DNA of 64,000 nucleotides from Yinghuangia elevatio (GCF_040649515.1 NZ_JBEZFP010000018.1:27171-91170); one strand, 5' to 3'; positions 15,754-27,900 are shown, counted from the stretch's first letter. Notes: generated by a model not told the origin, from the letters alone. Numbers and translations are program-made.

Positions 15754-15944
15754 ACCCCTGACGGTACCGGGTGTGCGCCGGGTGGTGTTGTCGTAGGACT
15801 GACGTAATTTCGCGGGACGGATTGGTAGATCTGGAGACATCGCCGACGCGCCCGGCCCGGACGCCGAAGCGCCGGGGACCGAGAAGGTCCGCCGGCGCTC
15901 CGGATCACCCGACAACCAAAACAACCGCGGTGAAAACGACATCC

Positions 15945-15980
15945 GCGACGCCCAAGGCAACAGCGACGCCCAAGGCAACA
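15945..15980. repeat. Two tandem 18-bp copies in intergenic DNA
   Basis: GCGACGCCCAAGGCAACA is repeated exactly at 15945-15962 and 15963-15980, in the 245-base gap between the Fe-S oxidoreductase stop and the Yip1 gene start. It probably arose by local slippage. I see no coding or regulatory role. Confidence 0.8.
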
Positions 15981-15998
15981 GCGACGTCCGCGCGTCGA

Positions 15999-18299
15999 CT
16001 ACGACGGCTGCTCGCTCGCAGCCTCCTCGTTCGCGGCCCCGCCGGCCGCCCCGCCCGCGGGCGCCTCCGCCGGTGCCCCGACCAGCTCGGGCACCTTCAC
16101 CGACTGCAGCAGCAGCTGCGAGACGTCGACGACCTGCGTCGACTCCTTCGCCTGGCCGCTCTGCTTCTTGCCGGTGACCGAGTCGGACAGCATGACGAGG
16201 CAGAACGGGCACGCGGTCGAGACGATGTCCGGGTTGAGGGACAGCGCCTCGTCGACGCGCTCGTTGTTGATGCGCTTGCCGATGCGCTCTTCCATCCACA
16301 TGCGCGCACCGCCCGCGCCACAGCAGAAGCCGCGCTCCTTGTGGCGGTGCATCTCCTCGTTCCGCAGACCCGGCACCCTGGCGATGATCTCGCGCGGCGG
16401 TGAGTAGATCTTGTTGTGCCGGCCGAGGTAGCAGGGGTCGTGGTACGTGATCAGGCCCTCGACGGGGCCGACCGGCACCAGACGTCCTTCGTCCACGAGG
16501 TGCTGCAGCAGCTGCGTGTGGTGGATGACCTCGAACTTGCCGCCCAGCTGCGGGTACTCGTTCGCGATCGTGTTGAAGCAGTGCGGACAGGTGGTGACGA
16601 TCCGCTTCTTCGACGCCGGGAGCTTGGTCGACTCGTCCTCGTCGTCCTCGCCGAACGCCATGTTCAGCGTCGCGACGTTCTGCGCGCCGAGCATCTGGAA
16701 CAGGAACTCGTTGCCCAGGCGGCGGGCGGAGTCACCGGTGCAGGACTCCTCCTTGCCGAGGATCGCGTACTTGACGCCCGCGATGTGCAGCAGTTCGGCG
16801 AACGCCTTGGTGGTCTTCTTCGCCCGGTCCTCCAGCGCACCCGCGCAGCCGACCCAGTAGAGGTAGTCGACCTCGGCGGGTTCGATGTCCTCGCCCATGA
16901 TCGGCACCTCGATGCCGGTCGCCTTCTTGAGCTCCTTGACCCAGTCGAGGCGTGCCTTGGGGGCCAGGCCCCACGGGTTGCCCTTGTTCTCCAGGCCCTT
17001 GAGCATCGTGGCGGCCTCGGACGGGAACGCCGACTCGATCAGCACCTGGTAGCGGCGCATGTCGACGATGTGGTCGACGTGCTCGATGTCGACGGGGCAC
17101 TGCTCGACGCACGCGCCGCACGTGGTGCAGGACCACAGGACGTCCGGGTCGATGATGCCGCCGTCCTCGGCGGTGCCGATCAGCGGACGCTCGGCCTCGG
17201 CGAGTGCCGCCGCCGGGACCTTGGCCAGCTGCTCCGAGGTGCCCTTCTCGTCGCCGCCCATGTCCTTGCCGCCACCCGCGAGCAGGTACGGCGCCTTCGC
17301 GAACGCGTGCTCGCGCAGCGACATGATGAGCAGCTTCGGGGACAGCGGCTTGCCGGTGTTCCACGCGGGGCACTGCGACTGGCAGCGGCCGCACTCGGTG
17401 CAGGTCGCGAAGTCCAGCAGGCCCTTCCACGAGAAGTGCTCGACCTGGCCGACGCCGAAGATGTCGTCGTCCTTCGGGTCCTCGAAGTCGATCTGCTGCC
17501 CGCCGGAGGTCATCGGCATGAGCGCGCCGAGCGCCACGCCGCCGTCGGGGTCGCGCTTGAAGTAGATGTTGAAGAACGCCGTGAAGCGGTGCCACGCGAC
17601 ACCCATGTTCGGGTTGACGCCGATGGTGACGGCCCACGCCATCGAGATGACGATCTTGATCATCGCGACGATGTAGATCAGGTTCTCCAGGCTGTCGACC
17701 GACAGTCCCTCGAACGCTTTCACCAGCGGGTACGAGAACGGGTAGTGCGCGTTCCACGACGACTCGTCGTTGAGCGCGCCCTCCAGGCCGCGCAGCGTCA
17801 TGATGCACAGGCCGACCCCGAGCACGACGCCTTCGACGAAGTACGCCTGCCAGAAGGTCGAGCCGGAGAACCGCGACTTGCGGCCGGCCAGGCGCGGGTG
17901 GTTGAGCTGGCGGATGACGATCAGGACGAGGATGCCCAGGATCGTCATGAGGCCCATGAACTCCTCGAAGAAGTTCCAGACCACCCAGTGGCCGATGATC
18001 GGCAGGTGGAACTCGGCGTCGAAGAGTTGTCCGTACGCGTTCACGAGCGTCAGGATCAGCGCGCCGAAGCCGACCATGACGAACCAGTGCGCGGCTCCGA
18101 CGATGCCCCACTTGAGCATCCGGGTGTGACCCAGGATCTCCGTGAGCATGGTGGTGAGGCGCTTGCCGACGGGTCCCGAGCGTCCGAGAACCGGTTGGCC
18201 GAGCTTGACGTACTGATAGATGTACGCGGCGGCTCGCCCGAGCAGGGCGAAGCCGACAACGCTGATGACCAGCGCTATGACGATGGCGGCGAGCTGCAT
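15999..18299 (-). CDS. Membrane-bound Fe-S oxidoreductase (heterodisulfide-reductase-like)
   Basis: A 766-aa protein that probably passes electrons from a dehydrogenase or ETF to the quinone pool. About five or six N-terminal membrane helices (residues 1-240) form a NarI/cytochrome-b-like part with several His. Two 4Fe-4S motifs follow, CTECGRCQSQCP starting at Cys300 and CTTCGACVEQCP starting at Cys391. Two CCG domains come next, marked by CxxxGC... and FCCGAGGARMWME near the C terminus, as in HdrB/GlpC. The C-terminal 30 residues are Ala/Gly/Pro-rich. It stands alone on the minus strand. The substrate cannot be read from the sequence; in related actinomycetes it is a conserved single gene. 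Confidence 0.88.
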   Translation of the reverse strand: MQLAAIVIALVISVVGFALLGRAAAYIYQYVKLGQPVLGRSGPVGKRLTTMLTEILGHTRMLKWGIVGAAHWFVMVGFGALILTLVNAYGQLFDAEFHLPIIGHWVVWNFFEEFMGLMTILGILVLIVIRQLNHPRLAGRKSRFSGSTFWQAYFVEGVVLGVGLCIMTLRGLEGALNDESSWNAHYPFSYPLVKAFEGLSVDSLENLIYIVAMIKIVISMAWAVTIGVNPNMGVAWHRFTAFFNIYFKRDPDGGVALGALMPMTSGGQQIDFEDPKDDDIFGVGQVEHFSWKGLLDFATCTECGRCQSQCPAWNTGKPLSPKLLIMSLREHAFAKAPYLLAGGGKDMGGDEKGTSEQLAKVPAAALAEAERPLIGTAEDGGIIDPDVLWSCTTCGACVEQCPVDIEHVDHIVDMRRYQVLIESAFPSEAATMLKGLENKGNPWGLAPKARLDWVKELKKATGIEVPIMGEDIEPAEVDYLYWVGCAGALEDRAKKTTKAFAELLHIAGVKYAILGKEESCTGDSARRLGNEFLFQMLGAQNVATLNMAFGEDDEDESTKLPASKKRIVTTCPHCFNTIANEYPQLGGKFEVIHHTQLLQHLVDEGRLVPVGPVEGLITYHDPCYLGRHNKIYSPPREIIARVPGLRNEEMHRHKERGFCCGAGGARMWMEERIGKRINNERVDEALSLNPDIVSTACPFCLVMLSDSVTGKKQSGQAKESTQVVDVSQLLLQSVKVPELVGAPAEAPAGGAAGGAANEEAASEQPS

Positions 18300-18541
18300 C
18301 GCGGTTCTGCTCCTCCGGTGGGACGTCCCTTCCGGGGCGTGTATCGGCCGTCAGCGTACGGCCGTGCGTAGATCTTACCGACTAGTAACTTATCGGCTGA
18401 ACGGATGATCTCCATCACTGTCATATGACGACCCGTCAGTTTTCCTGACTTCATGCTGCCATGCCGCGTCGGACGTCCTTGCGCGGGATCCCGGCAGGTG
18501 CTGCTCGATCGCGGATATCCGAGCCCACCTACCATCCGCAC

Positions 18542-20290
18542 ATGTCCGACCGATCCACTCCTCCACCGCCGCCGTTCCCTCCGCCGCAGCCCGAGCGCCC
18601 GCCCGGCCCGCCGCCGCAGTCCCAGCCCGGGTACCCGCAACCGCCTGCGCCATACCCGGGGCAGACCGCGCCCCAGGGCCATCCGGGGTACGCCCCGGAC
18701 CCGCATGCGAACCCGTATCCGAGCCCGCCTCCCGGCCCGAACGCGTATCCGGGCACGTACCCGAACCAGTACGCCCCCGGCTACGGCCCGCCCCCACCCC
18801 AGGGCGGAGGCGGCGGCCGCCGCAAGGTGATCGCCATGGTCGCGGCGGGCGTCGCGCTCGCCCTGGTCGCCGGTCTCGGCGCGTGGTTCGCGCTGGCCGG
18901 GGACGACGACGACAAGGCGTCGGCCACCGGCGGCGGTTCGACCGCCGGCCCGGGAGGGCAGCAGACCACCGGTTCCGGTGGAACGCCGCCCAAGGAGTCG
19001 GAGGCCAAGGTCGACCTCACCCGCCTGTGGGCCCTGCCCGCGGCGACGTCGGACACGTCGCTGCGCGGCGGCTGGGTCGGCGGCGACAAGGTGTACGTCC
19101 TGCGCGAAAAGGACATCACCGTCCACGACCTGGCGACCGGTGCCGAGTCCGCGAAGGTGGCCATGCCGGCCGGCTTCGAGGAGATATGCAGCGTCAAGGA
19201 CACCCCCGTCGAGGGGGTCGGGCTCTTCGCCTGGGAATCGCCCGACGGCGGCTGCGCCAACGTCACCGCCGTGGACCTCGCCAAGAACACGGTGCTGTGG
19301 ACGGCGAAGGACCTCTCGGAGGGCCTTTCCTTCGAGGTGGCGATCGGCGCCTACGGTGACCTCGCCGTCCTCGGGGCGGACGACACCGCCGTCGCCGTCG
19401 ACCTCCGCACCGGCGGCGAACGCTGGCGGTGGCGGGCAAGCTCCGCCACGCCCCCCAGGGGCGGCTCCGGCTGGGACATCTCCGACCTCGCCGTCAGCGC
19501 CGACCAGGTGGCCCTGACCCTGCAGTCGTCGGCGTCGGGAGCCGTCAAGTACATCGGCGGCGTCGCGGTGCTCGACCCGGCCAAGGGCACCACCCGCGGA
19601 TCCACGCAGCTGGCCAACGGCAACGACAGTTGGCCGACCCTGCTCTCGGCCGCGCCGCTCGTCGTGCTCGACGAGTACGACGACCCCAACGCCGACGAGG
19701 GTGCGAGCAACCTCGCCAAGGCCCTTGTCCTGGACGGCACCGCGAAGCCCACCGCGGAGATCCCGGTCGGCAAGGACGGCCTGGTACTGGACGAGCGCGG
19801 CTTCGACTTCATCGACCCCAACGAGAACCTCGGCGGCGTCCTCGTGCACGGGAACGTCCTGTACACGCAGATGGGCACCGACGAGGACGAGGGGAAGGTC
19901 GGAGCATTCGACCTGACCACCGGGAAGCTGATCTGGTCGGCGTCCGTGGGGATGGAAGGCTACGTGCGCATGCTCGAGGCGGACGAGAAGGGCTTCACCC
20001 TGCTCGTCGGCGGCAGCAAGTACGACGGCGGTGAGGGCAAGGTGATCCGCTTCGCCGCCGCGGACGGGAAGCCGACGACGGTGCACGTGCTGCGCGCGGG
20101 ACCCGGCGCGGGATCGGGCGCGGCATCGGGAAGCGGAGCCACGGGAACCGGCCCCACGCGCGCGGCGGACCCGAAGGAAGGCGTCGTCGTGGACCCCGAG
20201 GGCCTGGCCGTCGTCCTTCCGGACAACCGCGTGCTGCAGTTCTCCACGAGCGACGCGACCCGTCCCGTGGAGATGTACGGCGCGAGCTGA
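18542..20290 (+). CDS. Membrane-anchored PQQ-like beta-propeller protein
   Basis: A 582-aa protein. Residues 1-95 are Pro/Gly/Tyr-rich and cytosolic, one membrane helix follows (about 98-120), and the rest is extracellular. After an Asp/Gly/Ser linker, the repeated pattern of 'VTAVDLAKNTVLWTAKDL' and 'VAVDLRTGGERWRW' shows blades of a PQQ/WD-like propeller. Such proteins are common around Streptomyces; ligands are unknown. The start ATG at 18542 was chosen over an upstream frame from 18461 because the protein family begins with this short polar N terminus followed by Pro-rich sequence; the ribosome site is weak. A long hairpin follows at 20360-20423. Confidence 0.78.
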   Translation: MSDRSTPPPPPFPPPQPERPPGPPPQSQPGYPQPPAPYPGQTAPQGHPGYAPDPHANPYPSPPPGPNAYPGTYPNQYAPGYGPPPPQGGGGGRRKVIAMVAAGVALALVAGLGAWFALAGDDDDKASATGGGSTAGPGGQQTTGSGGTPPKESEAKVDLTRLWALPAATSDTSLRGGWVGGDKVYVLREKDITVHDLATGAESAKVAMPAGFEEICSVKDTPVEGVGLFAWESPDGGCANVTAVDLAKNTVLWTAKDLSEGLSFEVAIGAYGDLAVLGADDTAVAVDLRTGGERWRWRASSATPPRGGSGWDISDLAVSADQVALTLQSSASGAVKYIGGVAVLDPAKGTTRGSTQLANGNDSWPTLLSAAPLVVLDEYDDPNADEGASNLAKALVLDGTAKPTAEIPVGKDGLVLDERGFDFIDPNENLGGVLVHGNVLYTQMGTDEDEGKVGAFDLTTGKLIWSASVGMEGYVRMLEADEKGFTLLVGGSKYDGGEGKVIRFAAADGKPTTVHVLRAGPGAGSGAASGSGATGTGPTRAADPKEGVVVDPEGLAVVLPDNRVLQFSTSDATRPVEMYGAS

Positions 20291-20423
20291 TCAAGAGCTG
20301 ATCACAAGAACTGATCACAAGTACCGACTCCGGGCGCCGACTCCGAGCGCCGACTCCAAGGGCCGCCCCTGGAGCCGACCCTGAGGATCCGACCCGATCC
20401 TCCGGTCGGTCCGGGGGCGGCCC
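20285..20423. terminator. Direct repeats and long terminator hairpin before dnaK
   Basis: Just after the propeller gene, (A/G)CTGATCA is repeated three times (20285-20317) and the phrase GCGCCGACTCC twice. A long imperfect stem then joins 20360-20380 with 20404-20423, and GAGGATC/GATCCTC pair inside it (20383-20389 and 20396-20402). The hairpin should stop readthrough into the heat-shock operon. Confidence 0.65.
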
Positions 20424-20489
20424 GGAGCGTCGGGTTGATGGTGCTTGACCTGGTTCGCCTACGTGTATGACGCTGCTACAGGCAGTAAA

Positions 20490-20510
20490 GTTGAGTCAGG
20501 AATACTCAAG
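20490..20510. promoter_or_regulatory. HAIR operator 1 for HspR upstream of dnaK
   Basis: GTTGAGT, 7 bases, then ACTCAAG: a near-perfect match to the HspR-associated inverted repeat CTTGAGT-N7-ACTCAAG. It lies 84 bases before the dnaK start. The regulator gene hspR is the fourth gene of this operon, so the circuit is autoregulatory. Confidence 0.92.
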
Positions 20511-20541
20511 CGGTTTGACGCCGTTGTATCGGGCGTTCATC

Positions 20542-20562
20542 CTTGAGCGCGTATCACTCAAC
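20542..20562. promoter_or_regulatory. HAIR operator 2 for HspR upstream of dnaK
   Basis: CTTGAGC, 7 bases, then ACTCAAC, with two mismatches to the consensus. It lies 52 bases downstream of the first HAIR (start to start), close to the dnaK ribosome site. The TTGACG at 20515-20520 between the two operators could be a -35 hexamer, so bound HspR would cover the promoter; this placement is inferred. Confidence 0.85.
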
Positions 20563-20594
20563 ACTTCCCCGAGCAGTCCCCTGGAGGCTCCAAC

Positions 20595-22456
<1,862 letters not shown>

Positions 22457-22460
<4 letters not shown>

Positions 22461-23092
22461 CGGAGGGGACGCACGGCTTCCCCGAGGAGCCGGTGATCCG
22501 CGACAAGCGACGGATCGATCCCCAGACCGGTGAGGTCCGATCCACCGCGGCGCAGGAAGGGGCCGCCCGCGAGGGCGGTCCCGCCCCCGCCGAGACCGCG
22601 GCGGCCGGCGGCGGCTCCTCGGCCGAGCTGGACGAGGTCCGCAACGCGCTCGCCGAGCGCACGCTCGACCTGCAGCGGCTCCAGGCGGAGTACGCCAACT
22701 ACCGCAAGCGCGTCGACCGCGACCGCCAGGCGGTGGGCGAGGTGGCCCTGGTCAAGGTGCTCACCGAGCTCCTGCCGGTGCTGGACGACATCGGCCGCGC
22801 GCGCGACCACGGCGAACTGGCGGGCGGCTTCAAGTCGGTGGCCGAGTCGCTGGAGTCCATCGTCGCCAAGATGGGCCTGCAGAGCTTCGGCAAGAAGGGC
22901 GAGCCCTTCGACCCCGTCGTCCACGAGGCACTGCTGCACAGCTACGCCCCGGACGTGACCGAGCCGACCTGTGTGGAAATCCTCCAGCCCGGCTACCAGT
23001 TCCGCGAGCGGGTCATCCGTCCCGCACGCGTCGCGGTGGCCGAGCCGGCGGAGGCGACCGAGGCCCCGGCCTCGGAAGCGGACAGCAGCTGA
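22457..23092 (+). CDS. grpE: Nucleotide exchange factor GrpE
   Basis: A 211-aa protein that releases ADP from DnaK. The N-terminal 50 residues are variable and Ala/Gly-rich. A long coiled-coil helix around LAERTLDLQRLQAEYANYRKRVDRDR follows, then the C-terminal beta domain with GKKGEPFDPVVHEALLH and a closing ILQPGYQFRERVIRPARVAVAEP. The start overlaps the dnaK stop, giving translational coupling in the fixed operon order. Confidence 0.97.
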
Positions 23093-23147
23093 GCCCGCGC
23101 ACGGCCGCACGCGACAGACTGACCAGACCGGAGGGAGGCGGGACGCC

Positions 23148-24317
23148 GTGAGTACCAAGGACTACCTCGAGAAGGACTTCTACAAGGTCCTCGGCGTCCC
23201 GAAGGACGCCGGGACCGCGGAGATCAAGAAGGCGTACCGCAAGCTCGCCCGCGAGTACCACCCCGATGCCAACAAGGGTGACGCGAAGGCGGAGGAGCGG
23301 TTCAAGGAGATCTCCGAGGCCTACGACGTACTCGCCGACGAGAAGCGGCGCAAGGAGTACGACGAGGCCCGGACCCTGTTCGGCAACGGCGGCTTCCGCC
23401 CGCCGGGCGGGGCCGGTGCCGGCGGCTTTCCCTTCGACCTGGGCGACCTGTTCGGGCAGCCCGGAGGGCCGGGCCAGCCGCCCGGCGGTGCCGGGGGCAT
23501 CGGCGACCTGTTCGGCGGCCTCTTCGGCCGCGCCGGTGCGCGGCAGGCTCCGCCGCGCCGCGGCCAGGACGTCGAGTCCGAGGTCACCCTCAACTTCTCC
23601 GACGCGGTGGACGGCGCCACCGTGCCGATCAGGCTCACGAGTTCGGAGCCGTGCCACCACTGCAACGGCACGGGCGCGGCGGCCGGCACCATGCCGCGCG
23701 CGTGTCCGACGTGCAGCGGCACCGGGCAGACCAGCCGCAACCAGGGCGGGTTCGCCTTCTCCGAGCCGTGCCGCGACTGCAAGGGGCGCGGGCTGCTCGT
23801 CGACGACCCGTGCATCGTGTGCCACGGCTCCGGGCGGGCCCGCAGCGCGCGCACCATGCAGGTGCGGGTGCCCGCGGGCGTGCAGGACGGCCAGCGCATA
23901 CGCCTGAAGGGCAAGGGCGCCCCCGGCGAACGCGGGGGTCCTGCCGGGGACTTGTACGTCGTCGTGCACGTGCGTCCGCACCCGGTGTTCGGCCGCAAGG
24001 GCGACAACCTGACCGTCACCGCCCCGGTGACATTCCCCGAGGCGGTGCTCGGGGCCGAGGTCACCGTGCCCACCCTGGGCGGTACCCCGGTGACGCTCAA
24101 ACTCCCGGCCGGTACGAAGAACGGCGCGACCCTGCGCGTGCGGGGCCGCGGCGCGGCACGGAAGGACGGCTCGCGCGGCGACCTGCTGGTCACCGTGGAG
24201 GTCACCGTCCCGAAGGACCTGGACCCGAAGGCGCTCGAGGCGCTGGAGGCGTACCGGGCCGCGACCGCATCAGTGGACCCGCGCGCCAAACTGATGGAAG
24301 CGGCGAAGGGAGCGTGA
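23148..24317 (+). CDS. dnaJ: Chaperone DnaJ (Hsp40)
   Basis: A 389-aa co-chaperone. The J domain spans about residues 10-75 with His-Pro-Asp at 38-40, followed by a Gly/Phe/Pro-rich linker (80-140). Four zinc motifs come next, CHHCNGTG, CPTCSGTG, CRDCKGRG and CIVCHGSG, and two C-terminal substrate-binding beta domains. The GTG at 23148 has GGAGGGAGG upstream. It delivers substrates to DnaK and stimulates its ATPase. It is the third gene in the HspR operon; hspR follows after a single base. Confidence 0.97.
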   Translation: MSTKDYLEKDFYKVLGVPKDAGTAEIKKAYRKLAREYHPDANKGDAKAEERFKEISEAYDVLADEKRRKEYDEARTLFGNGGFRPPGGAGAGGFPFDLGDLFGQPGGPGQPPGGAGGIGDLFGGLFGRAGARQAPPRRGQDVESEVTLNFSDAVDGATVPIRLTSSEPCHHCNGTGAAAGTMPRACPTCSGTGQTSRNQGGFAFSEPCRDCKGRGLLVDDPCIVCHGSGRARSARTMQVRVPAGVQDGQRIRLKGKGAPGERGGPAGDLYVVVHVRPHPVFGRKGDNLTVTAPVTFPEAVLGAEVTVPTLGGTPVTLKLPAGTKNGATLRVRGRGAARKDGSRGDLLVTVEVTVPKDLDPKALEALEAYRAATASVDPRAKLMEAAKGA

Positions 24318-24318
24318 C

Positions 24319-24822
24319 ATGCGAGCGGACGGAGGTCTCCCCGGAGGCCTGCCAGGCGGGTTCCCCGGCGGCCCCTCCGGAGGCCGGTCACCCGGGCGCC
24401 GCTACGAACTGAGCGACATCACACCCGTGTACGTCATCTCGGTGGCGGCCCAGCTCTCCGGCCTGCACCCGCAGACACTGCGCCAGTACGACCGCCTCGG
24501 CCTGGTCTCGCCGGACCGCACGGCCGGGCGCGGGCGCCGCTACTCGGCGCGCGACATTATGCAACTGCGCGAGGTGCAGCGGCTCTCCCAGGAGGAGGGC
24601 ATCAACCTCGCCGGCATCAAGCGCATCCTCGAACTGGAGAACCACGTCGAGGCGTTGCGCATGCGCGTCGCCGAACTGGAGGCCGCCGCGGCCGAGGCGG
24701 GCGCCGTCCAGGCGCAGCGCGAGGCCGCGGTGCACGCGTCGTACCGCCGGGACCTGGTGAGGGTCCAGCCGCAGGGCACCGCCCTGGTGGTGTGGCGGCC
24801 CAAGCGCGGCCGCCAGGACTGA
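24319..24822 (+). CDS. hspR: Heat-shock repressor HspR (MerR family)
   Basis: A 167-aa MerR-type repressor. VYVISVAAQLSGLHPQTLRQYDRLGLVSPDRTAGRGRRYSARDI is the DNA-binding helix-turn-helix with wing, at about residues 38-80, followed by a helical dimerisation stretch. The N-terminal 27 residues are an unusual Gly/Pro-rich extension (GGLPGGLPGGFPGGPSGG). It begins one base after the dnaJ stop. HspR binds HAIR sites; these are present before dnaK (two) and before clpB (one), so both chaperone systems in this window are under its control. Confidence 0.95.
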   Translation: MRADGGLPGGLPGGFPGGPSGGRSPGRRYELSDITPVYVISVAAQLSGLHPQTLRQYDRLGLVSPDRTAGRGRRYSARDIMQLREVQRLSQEEGINLAGIKRILELENHVEALRMRVAELEAAAAEAGAVQAQREAAVHASYRRDLVRVQPQGTALVVWRPKRGRQD

Positions 24823-24849
24823 CGCGGAAACGACCCGAACAGGCATGCA

Positions 24850-24895
24850 CGTGTGTGGGCCCCGTACCGGACCGGTACGGGGCCCACACACGTTT
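24850..24895. terminator. Perfect 21-bp palindromic terminator after hspR
   Basis: The arms 24850-24870 and 24872-24892 are perfectly complementary around a single central A and are followed by TTT. It lies between the convergent hspR and HEAT-like genes and can stop transcription from both sides. Confidence 0.88.
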
Positions 24896-24910
24896 CGATG
24901 CCCTTGGCGG

Positions 24911-27900
24911 CTACTCGCGCGCCGTCGCCAGCGCTCGGGCGGCGTGGCTGACGTCCGGCGCGGGGTGCGCGCGCAATTCGCGTACCAGGGCGCGCCATTC
25001 GGACGACCACCCGGTCAGCGGGCCGGTCTCGCCGGCCAGCGCGAGGGCGAGCAGCCCGGTCGCCACGGTTCGGTCCGCGGCCAACGCGGCGACCGGGGCG
25101 AGGAGTTCGTCCGGTGTCACCGGCGCGACGTAGCTCGTGACCCGGGCGCGTAGGCGGCGGCCCGCCCGGAAGGCCAGCAGCGGGCTGTCGGCGCACCGGA
25201 CCGCGACCGCGCGCAGTCCTGCGGTGATCACGTCCTCGTCGCCGTGCAACGGCACGGCCTCGGCGAGCAATTGCACACCCTCGTACGGGAATCCGCGGTT
25301 GTCGGCCAGGTGTTCGGCCAGGCGCCGCACCTCCGCCGCGGTGACGGACGGCGGCTGCTGCCGTGCCCACGCGCGCGTGAGCTTCACGAGGTGGCGGAGC
25401 CGCCGCGTGGCGGGCCGGTCCCGACCCGCCACGGCGTCCAGCGGCCCGCCCGCCTCGGCGTGTGCCGCGTCGGCCAACACGTCGACGGTGGCGAGGAATT
25501 CGTCCCCCGCGAAGCCGTCCCTGACGAGCCCTTGGATCGCCTCGGCGGCGTCCTTCCACCCCTTGCGCACGGTCAGGTCGCGGACCGCGGCGTGCACGCG
25601 CTCGACCTCGCCCGGCGCCCACGGCGACCACCGGGTGAACGCCTGGTACGCGGCCCGCCGCACGGCGGCGTGCTCGTGCCCGCACGTGGTGACCACCAGG
25701 GTCGCGAACCGCGCACGGTCACCGGCGGCAAGGTCGAGCGGGTGCACGGCGACGGGCACGGTGGCGACGTCCCGCGGCCCGGCGACGGCGCGTTCGACGA
25801 CCGCCCAGGAGCTCGGCCGATCCAGACGCGACAGCAGGGCGACCAGGGCCGCGCGCAGGACGTCGCGGTGCACGTCGTCGCGCGTGGCCGTGTCCGCGAC
25901 GCGCTCGACGCCGTCCGGCACCCCGCGCTCGACCAGGAGCCGCACCGCTTCCTTGCGCACGGTGACCTTGCCGGCCGGTGCGGTCAGCAACGCGTCGAGG
26001 AGCGGCCCGAGTTGCGAGGGGGCGACGTAGCGGCTGACGCGACTGGCGGTGTACATCGCCGCGTGCGTGTCGTCGCCGGAGACCCGGGCGAGCAGCACCG
26101 GAAGGATCTCGGCGTGCCCCTCCACCCGGGCCGCGCCGGCGAGTACCGCGTCGCGCACGAGGGCGTCGGGGGAGTCGAGGTGGGGCAGCACCAGCGCCCG
26201 TCCGGCGCCCGGCACGTGGGCCAGGTCGGCGAGCCAGGCGGCGCGTTCGGTGGCGGGCAGGGTCTCGTCGGTGACCTGCGCCGCGGCGAGCCGGGCGTAC
26301 GCCTCGCGCTGTCGGGGCAGCAGGCGTGCGGTGTCGCGACCGATGCGGGGTACCCAGACGTCGGACGCGGGGGCGAAGCGGCCCTGCGGCCGTTGGCCGG
26401 TGAGGTAGGGGTCGAGCAGGTCGGTGCGGCGGCGCAGCACCGCGTCGCGTACCGAAGGCAGTGTGAACGTGGACGGATCGGCGGCCAGGACCTCCGCGGT
26501 GCGCGCGTCGCGGTGCCGCGGGTCGGCGAGCCGGTGCGGGACCGCGGACGAGACGACGCTTGTGTCGCCGAGCCGTACGGCCTCCTCCAGCAGGTCCTGG
26601 AGCGCGTCGATCTCCCAGCCCTTCCGGCCGAGTTGGCCGGCGAGCGCGAGGGTGGGCGCGTAGTCGCGCCGGTCGGCGGCGGCCCGGACGGCCGGCAGCA
26701 GGGCGTCGAAGACCTGTGTCTCGATGCCGCGGAGGCATTCGTTCGGGACCCAGAAGTCCTTGGCGACCGAGGGCTGCCCCAGGGTCCGCCGGGCCCATTC
26801 GGCCAATTGCGAGTCGCCCTCGGCCGACCGACGGTCGGCTCCGGGCGATTGCCGGTCGCCGTCGGCCGCCCGCCGGGAGTCGGCGGCCCCGGCACGCCTG
26901 GTCACGTCTGCCAGGATCTCGGCGGCCAGTGACTGGAGCCTGGTGCGGGTCGCCCAGGACAGGTCGACGGCCTCGAACGCGTGGTGGCCGAGGACGTCCA
27001 GGGCATCTGCGGCCTCGTCGGTGAACAACCAGCGCGGGACGTCGTCGAGCGCGTCGAACACCGCGGACCGCACCGGGTCCTGGTCCTTGCGCACCCGTTC
27101 GAGGTCCTCGGTGAGGGCCGCGGCGAAGCGCCGGGGGTCGCGGGTGCGGGCGGCGCACCCGATCAGTGCGCGGTACCCGTTCGCGCGGTCGTACGCGTCG
27201 GGGCGGCGGCACTCGGCGAGCAGTTCCCCGCGCACTTCGTCGTACGGCAGTTGGGCGAGCATGTGCTGCCGTGCGTCGGTGTCGTCCTCTGCCTCGGCCA
27301 CCGCGAGCATGCGGCGTGCCTCGGCGATGCGCCGTGCGGTGGGCAGGAGTTCGAGGACGTCCTCGTCGATCTCCCATTGGGACAGGTCGACATCCGCGTG
27401 GACCGCGTCGAAGAACGCCTCGCGGGCGCTCGGCGGGAAGGCGCGCAGCAGGGATGTGAACAGGGCCTCGTTGTCGCGCACGGCCCGCCCGAGGTCGGCC
27501 AGGTTCTCCGTCGCGGCGGCGGCGAGGCGGTGGGCCACGCCGCGGGACAGGGCGGGACCGTGGTGGCCGGCGCGGATGAGCACGTCGACCGTGCGGCGCG
27601 GGTCGGCGGCGACGAGCAGGTGCAGCCGGGGGGCGACACCCCAAGGCATCATGCCCTGTCGGGTATGGCGTTCCAGCAGATCCAGTACGCGAAGCGGTCG
27701 GCTCTCCGCGGCGATTCCCACCGCCTGGCCGTGCCGCTGCCACCACGCCGCGCGCAACGAGGCGGGCAGGTCGGAGAGTTCGCGGTCGGCGGCGTCGAGG
27801 ACGAGGTCGGGCGTACGCCGTGCGAGCGCGCGCGAGAGCGTGGGGGTGAACGGGAGCACAGGCAGGACGGCCGCCGCGGCGTCGGGCGAGCAGGCGGGCA

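Noticed and set aside
16416..18371. 651-codon plus-strand frame opposite the Fe-S oxidoreductase
   Set aside because: The minus-strand protein has two 4Fe-4S motifs and CCG domains; the plus frame is a composition artefact.
24540..25685. Minus-strand frame crossing the hspR terminator
   Set aside because: It overlaps hspR on one side and the HEAT-like gene in another frame on the other, and reads through a perfect terminator palindrome.
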